From NCBI GenBank assembly GCA_002492525.1, contig DKZA01000004.1, positions 1-5,849 on the forward strand: 5,849 nt of DNA. The letters are read 5' to 3'. Below the pieces are notes generated by a model that did not search any database, had not been told where the DNA came from, and saw only the letters and a program-made list of their open reading frames with translations. The translations under genes and the position numbers were made by a program. Below are positions 3,777 to 5,849 of this stretch, one piece after another (the stretch's first letter is position 1; every line of letters begins with the position of its first letter). Source of the stretch: Lachnospiraceae bacterium UBA7086. GTDB lineage: Bacteria > Bacillota > Clostridia > Lachnospirales > Lachnospiraceae.

Positions 3777-5849
3777 TTAAATTGCACGGTTGTTTGAGTT
3801 AAGTCGATTGATTTCGATTTCCAGATTCTTAACGTTGCCGTTAAATGTGATATTTAATACACAGTATCCGTTACTCTCATCAATCTCATATTCCACATCA
3901 TCTCCTGCGCCCAGGATAGCGTTGACACAGGATTTCTTCTCCAGCCATTTACTCTTCTGACTGGAAGGGTTGTTCGAGAAGAATTTCACAATGTTCTCCT
4001 GCTTATAGTCGCTGGTCGCATGGCGTAAAACCCTCTCGATATAAGTGGTCACCTGGGTCTTGTAAATCGGCTCGTAGACCTTGCCGTCACTCATCAGGTT
4101 CCTTGCTTTATAAACCATGATATGGGATATGTTCTCTGCTTCCAACATGGCATTTTCGGATGAAAATACAAATCCGAAGCTGCGTCTGTTAATCTCGTTC
4201 TTAATGGAGTTGGTAAATCCGGTAATCTCCTTGGCCATCACCGTATGTACACGCAGCGGATGATCCCCTGCCTCAATATCGAATCTGACGCCGGGCAGTT
4301 CCTCGTCCACATTTCTCTTGAATTTCTCTTTCAGGTAATCCGGACACTGGTATGCTGCCACGAGACCGGCCGCAATATAGGCTGCCCCCACATAGACGCC
4401 GTCTATCCACAGCTTCATGATGTCCTCTTTTTCCCGGGAAAGTTCCGCCATATTATTTTCATTGACGGTCATACGTTTATCCAGGATCACGCCGGACTTC
4501 TCTTTCGGAATGATCGTGAAATTCGGTATACAGGGGATGGCAAATTCGCTGAACGGTTTTCCGGTGAGGGAACTGCACCGTTCCTCAAATTTCTCAATTC
4601 CTTCCGTTGCCATGTAATTAAAGGTGGTCTTATCCCCTGTTTCATAGCTGAAGAAGCACTGTACCGAATAGTCTTTGAGCACATCCAACAGCCGCACTAA
4701 CGCCTCCACACTGTTGACGCCTGTTTTTTCCACTTTCTCGTTTCCCTGAAAACGCTGTCTGGTGAGCTTGATATTGGAATTCTGATCCAGGGAGACAGAG
4801 GGCACGATGCCATACCATATGGTATTATCAAAGTCATTCTTAGCATTGACCGTATTTAAGAAAGCGATCAGTCTTGGCAGGTTATTGCTCTTTACCAGCA
4901 TATCGTTAGAGACATTGGTGACGAACATGGTCGGTCTCATGCCTTTTAAGTTGGACGGATACTGCTCAAAGTAAGCCCATACGCCCAGTATCTTCTCAAT
5001 CAGAGGTTTTACCACCTTGATAAAGTCGTCTTTGGCGGTCTTATAAAATTCCAGATAAGAATTGTAATTGCTGACTTCCTGCTTGATATCAATATTGCTC
5101 ACCATGGTGGACGCAAGCGGGCAATATGTCCTTGTCACAAGCGCTTTCACATAGTCGCTGCTCTCTTCATTGAGGGCTTCATAATCATCTTCCAATGCCG
5201 CAATCAGACCCGCATTGACATTGTCATCCACAACCATCAGCTCCGCCGTCTCTGTCTTAGGCACTTCCAGTACTTTGAGCTCGCCCTTTTCATCCATACT
5301 CAGAACACCCAGGGCTAAAGGCGTGTTATCTTTCTTCTCCTCCGCTTCTCCCAAAAGCAGTCTGGTCTTGATGTCTTCGATGGCGAGGGGCAGCATTGCC
5401 AGTACATTGTTATAATTCACACTGGCCTCTTCAAACATCACGTTCAGTTTATCCGCAATGTCTAATTTGTGCGGGTCGCCATCCTCTAATTCCGCATAAT
5501 TCTTATAGGTGTACTGAAGTTCCTTCCGGTTCTGCTTGATATCTTCCATGACTTTCTTCGGAGAAATCATATCTGTCAGCTTGTCAAACTGAAAATCCAC
5601 GTTAATGATGCTCTGGGACCGTTTGGCTTCCACAAGAGACATCAGCATCTTTAGAAAATCATTCTGTCTGTTCAGATAAATGGGCGTCAGCATGTCCTCC
5701 GGAATGGTCTCCGGTTTTTTTAACGTATACATGATCTTCTGGTTGTTGGCATTAAAGAAAGAATAGACAACCGGTTCAAATTTGGTTATGAACTCATCGA
5801 AATTCCTCACCAGCAACGCCTCGTTCATCTCTTTGATCTTCTCATCGCT
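3777..5849 (-). CDS. Contractile-sheath-like protein (TssC-like), 5' end possibly outside the window
   Basis: The first ATG in the window (5828-5826) gives 683 aa. The frame stays open to the right edge for seven more codons (SDEKIKE), and no good ribosome site precedes that ATG. The true start may therefore lie outside. Residues below count from this ATG. The first 160 residues are mostly helical and charged, and an acidic linker spans 160-225. A central domain holds GMRPTMFVTNVSND (296-309), NNLPRLIAFLN and NTIWYGIVPSV (335-345). Another stretch, GVYVGAAYIAAGLVAAY (477-493), recalls the hydrophobic core of sheath folds rather than a membrane segment. The C-terminal 595-676 (TTYIERVLR...WLEKKSCVNAIL...YEID..NGYCVLNITF..N.KNLEIEINR) parallels the end of TssC sheath proteins in layout. 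Immediate downstream tube-like genes support the call. The family match is from memory and remote; another large tail protein is possible. Confidence 0.6.
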   Translation of the reverse strand, partial: SDEKIKEMNEALLVRNFDEFITKFEPVVYSFFNANNQKIMYTLKKPETIPEDMLTPIYLNRQNDFLKMLMSLVEAKRSQSIINVDFQFDKLTDMISPKKVMEDIKQNRKELQYTYKNYAELEDGDPHKLDIADKLNVMFEEASVNYNNVLAMLPLAIEDIKTRLLLGEAEEKKDNTPLALGVLSMDEKGELKVLEVPKTETAELMVVDDNVNAGLIAALEDDYEALNEESSDYVKALVTRTYCPLASTMVSNIDIKQEVSNYNSYLEFYKTAKDDFIKVVKPLIEKILGVWAYFEQYPSNLKGMRPTMFVTNVSNDMLVKSNNLPRLIAFLNTVNAKNDFDNTIWYGIVPSVSLDQNSNIKLTRQRFQGNEKVEKTGVNSVEALVRLLDVLKDYSVQCFFSYETGDKTTFNYMATEGIEKFEERCSSLTGKPFSEFAIPCIPNFTIIPKEKSGVILDKRMTVNENNMAELSREKEDIMKLWIDGVYVGAAYIAAGLVAAYQCPDYLKEKFKRNVDEELPGVRFDIEAGDHPLRVHTVMAKEITGFTNSIKNEINRRSFGFVFSSENAMLEAENISHIMVYKARNLMSDGKVYEPIYKTQVTTYIERVLRHATSDYKQENIVKFFSNNPSSQKSKWLEKKSCVNAILGAGDDVEYEIDESNGYCVLNITFNGNVKNLEIEINRLNSNNRAI

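Noticed and set aside
4245..4700. Plus-strand open frame of 151 codons opposite the sheath gene
   Set aside because: It is the shadow of the sheath-like gene, with no ribosome site and no recognisable motif.

Overview
All eight supported genes lie on the minus strand, so the window reads from right to left as one co-directional block. Strong AGGAGG-type ribosome binding sites, short gene gaps, a SleB-type cell-wall hydrolase domain and a DUF4280 domain point to a Gram-positive Firmicute, most likely a gut-type Clostridium (Lachnospiraceae-like). That taxonomic call is inference; the window holds no rRNA or marker gene.

Region A (5849 to about 2350) looks like the core of a contractile injection system (CIS; phage-tail or type VI-like). 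It holds a large sheath-like protein whose frame runs off the right edge, then two adjacent paralogous inner-tube-like proteins of 143 and 141 residues, then a short J-domain protein with no other DnaJ domains. Spacing between sheath and tubes is tight (22 and 14 nt) with good Shine-Dalgarno sites. A strong hairpin separates the tube genes from the J-domain gene.

Region B (2346 to 2195) is a short AT-rich spacer with three 11-bp tandem repeats. Next to them is an unlisted 23-codon ORF with its own Shine-Dalgarno site, whose stop overlaps the next start as ATGA.

Region C (2194 to 1) looks like a cargo module and is AT-richer by eye than region A. It encodes a 173-aa protein with a DUF1629/Imm11-like pattern. 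Next is a 499-aa protein combining a DUF4280 (PAAR-like spike tip) domain with a C-terminal SleB-like hydrolase domain. Last is the start of a lipoprotein, overlapping the hydrolase gene by 47 nt and running off the left edge.

Working model (inference): sheath and tubes form the contractile machine, and the DUF4280 domain caps the spike and carries a peptidoglycan-cleaving domain. The cytoplasmic DUF1629-like protein may be an adaptor or immunity factor. The overlapping lipoprotein is a plausible surface-anchored immunity protein against the hydrolase. The candidate new biology is the coupled unit of micro-ORF, DUF1629-like protein, spike-hydrolase and lipoprotein in a Gram-positive CIS locus, plus the dedicated J-domain protein.
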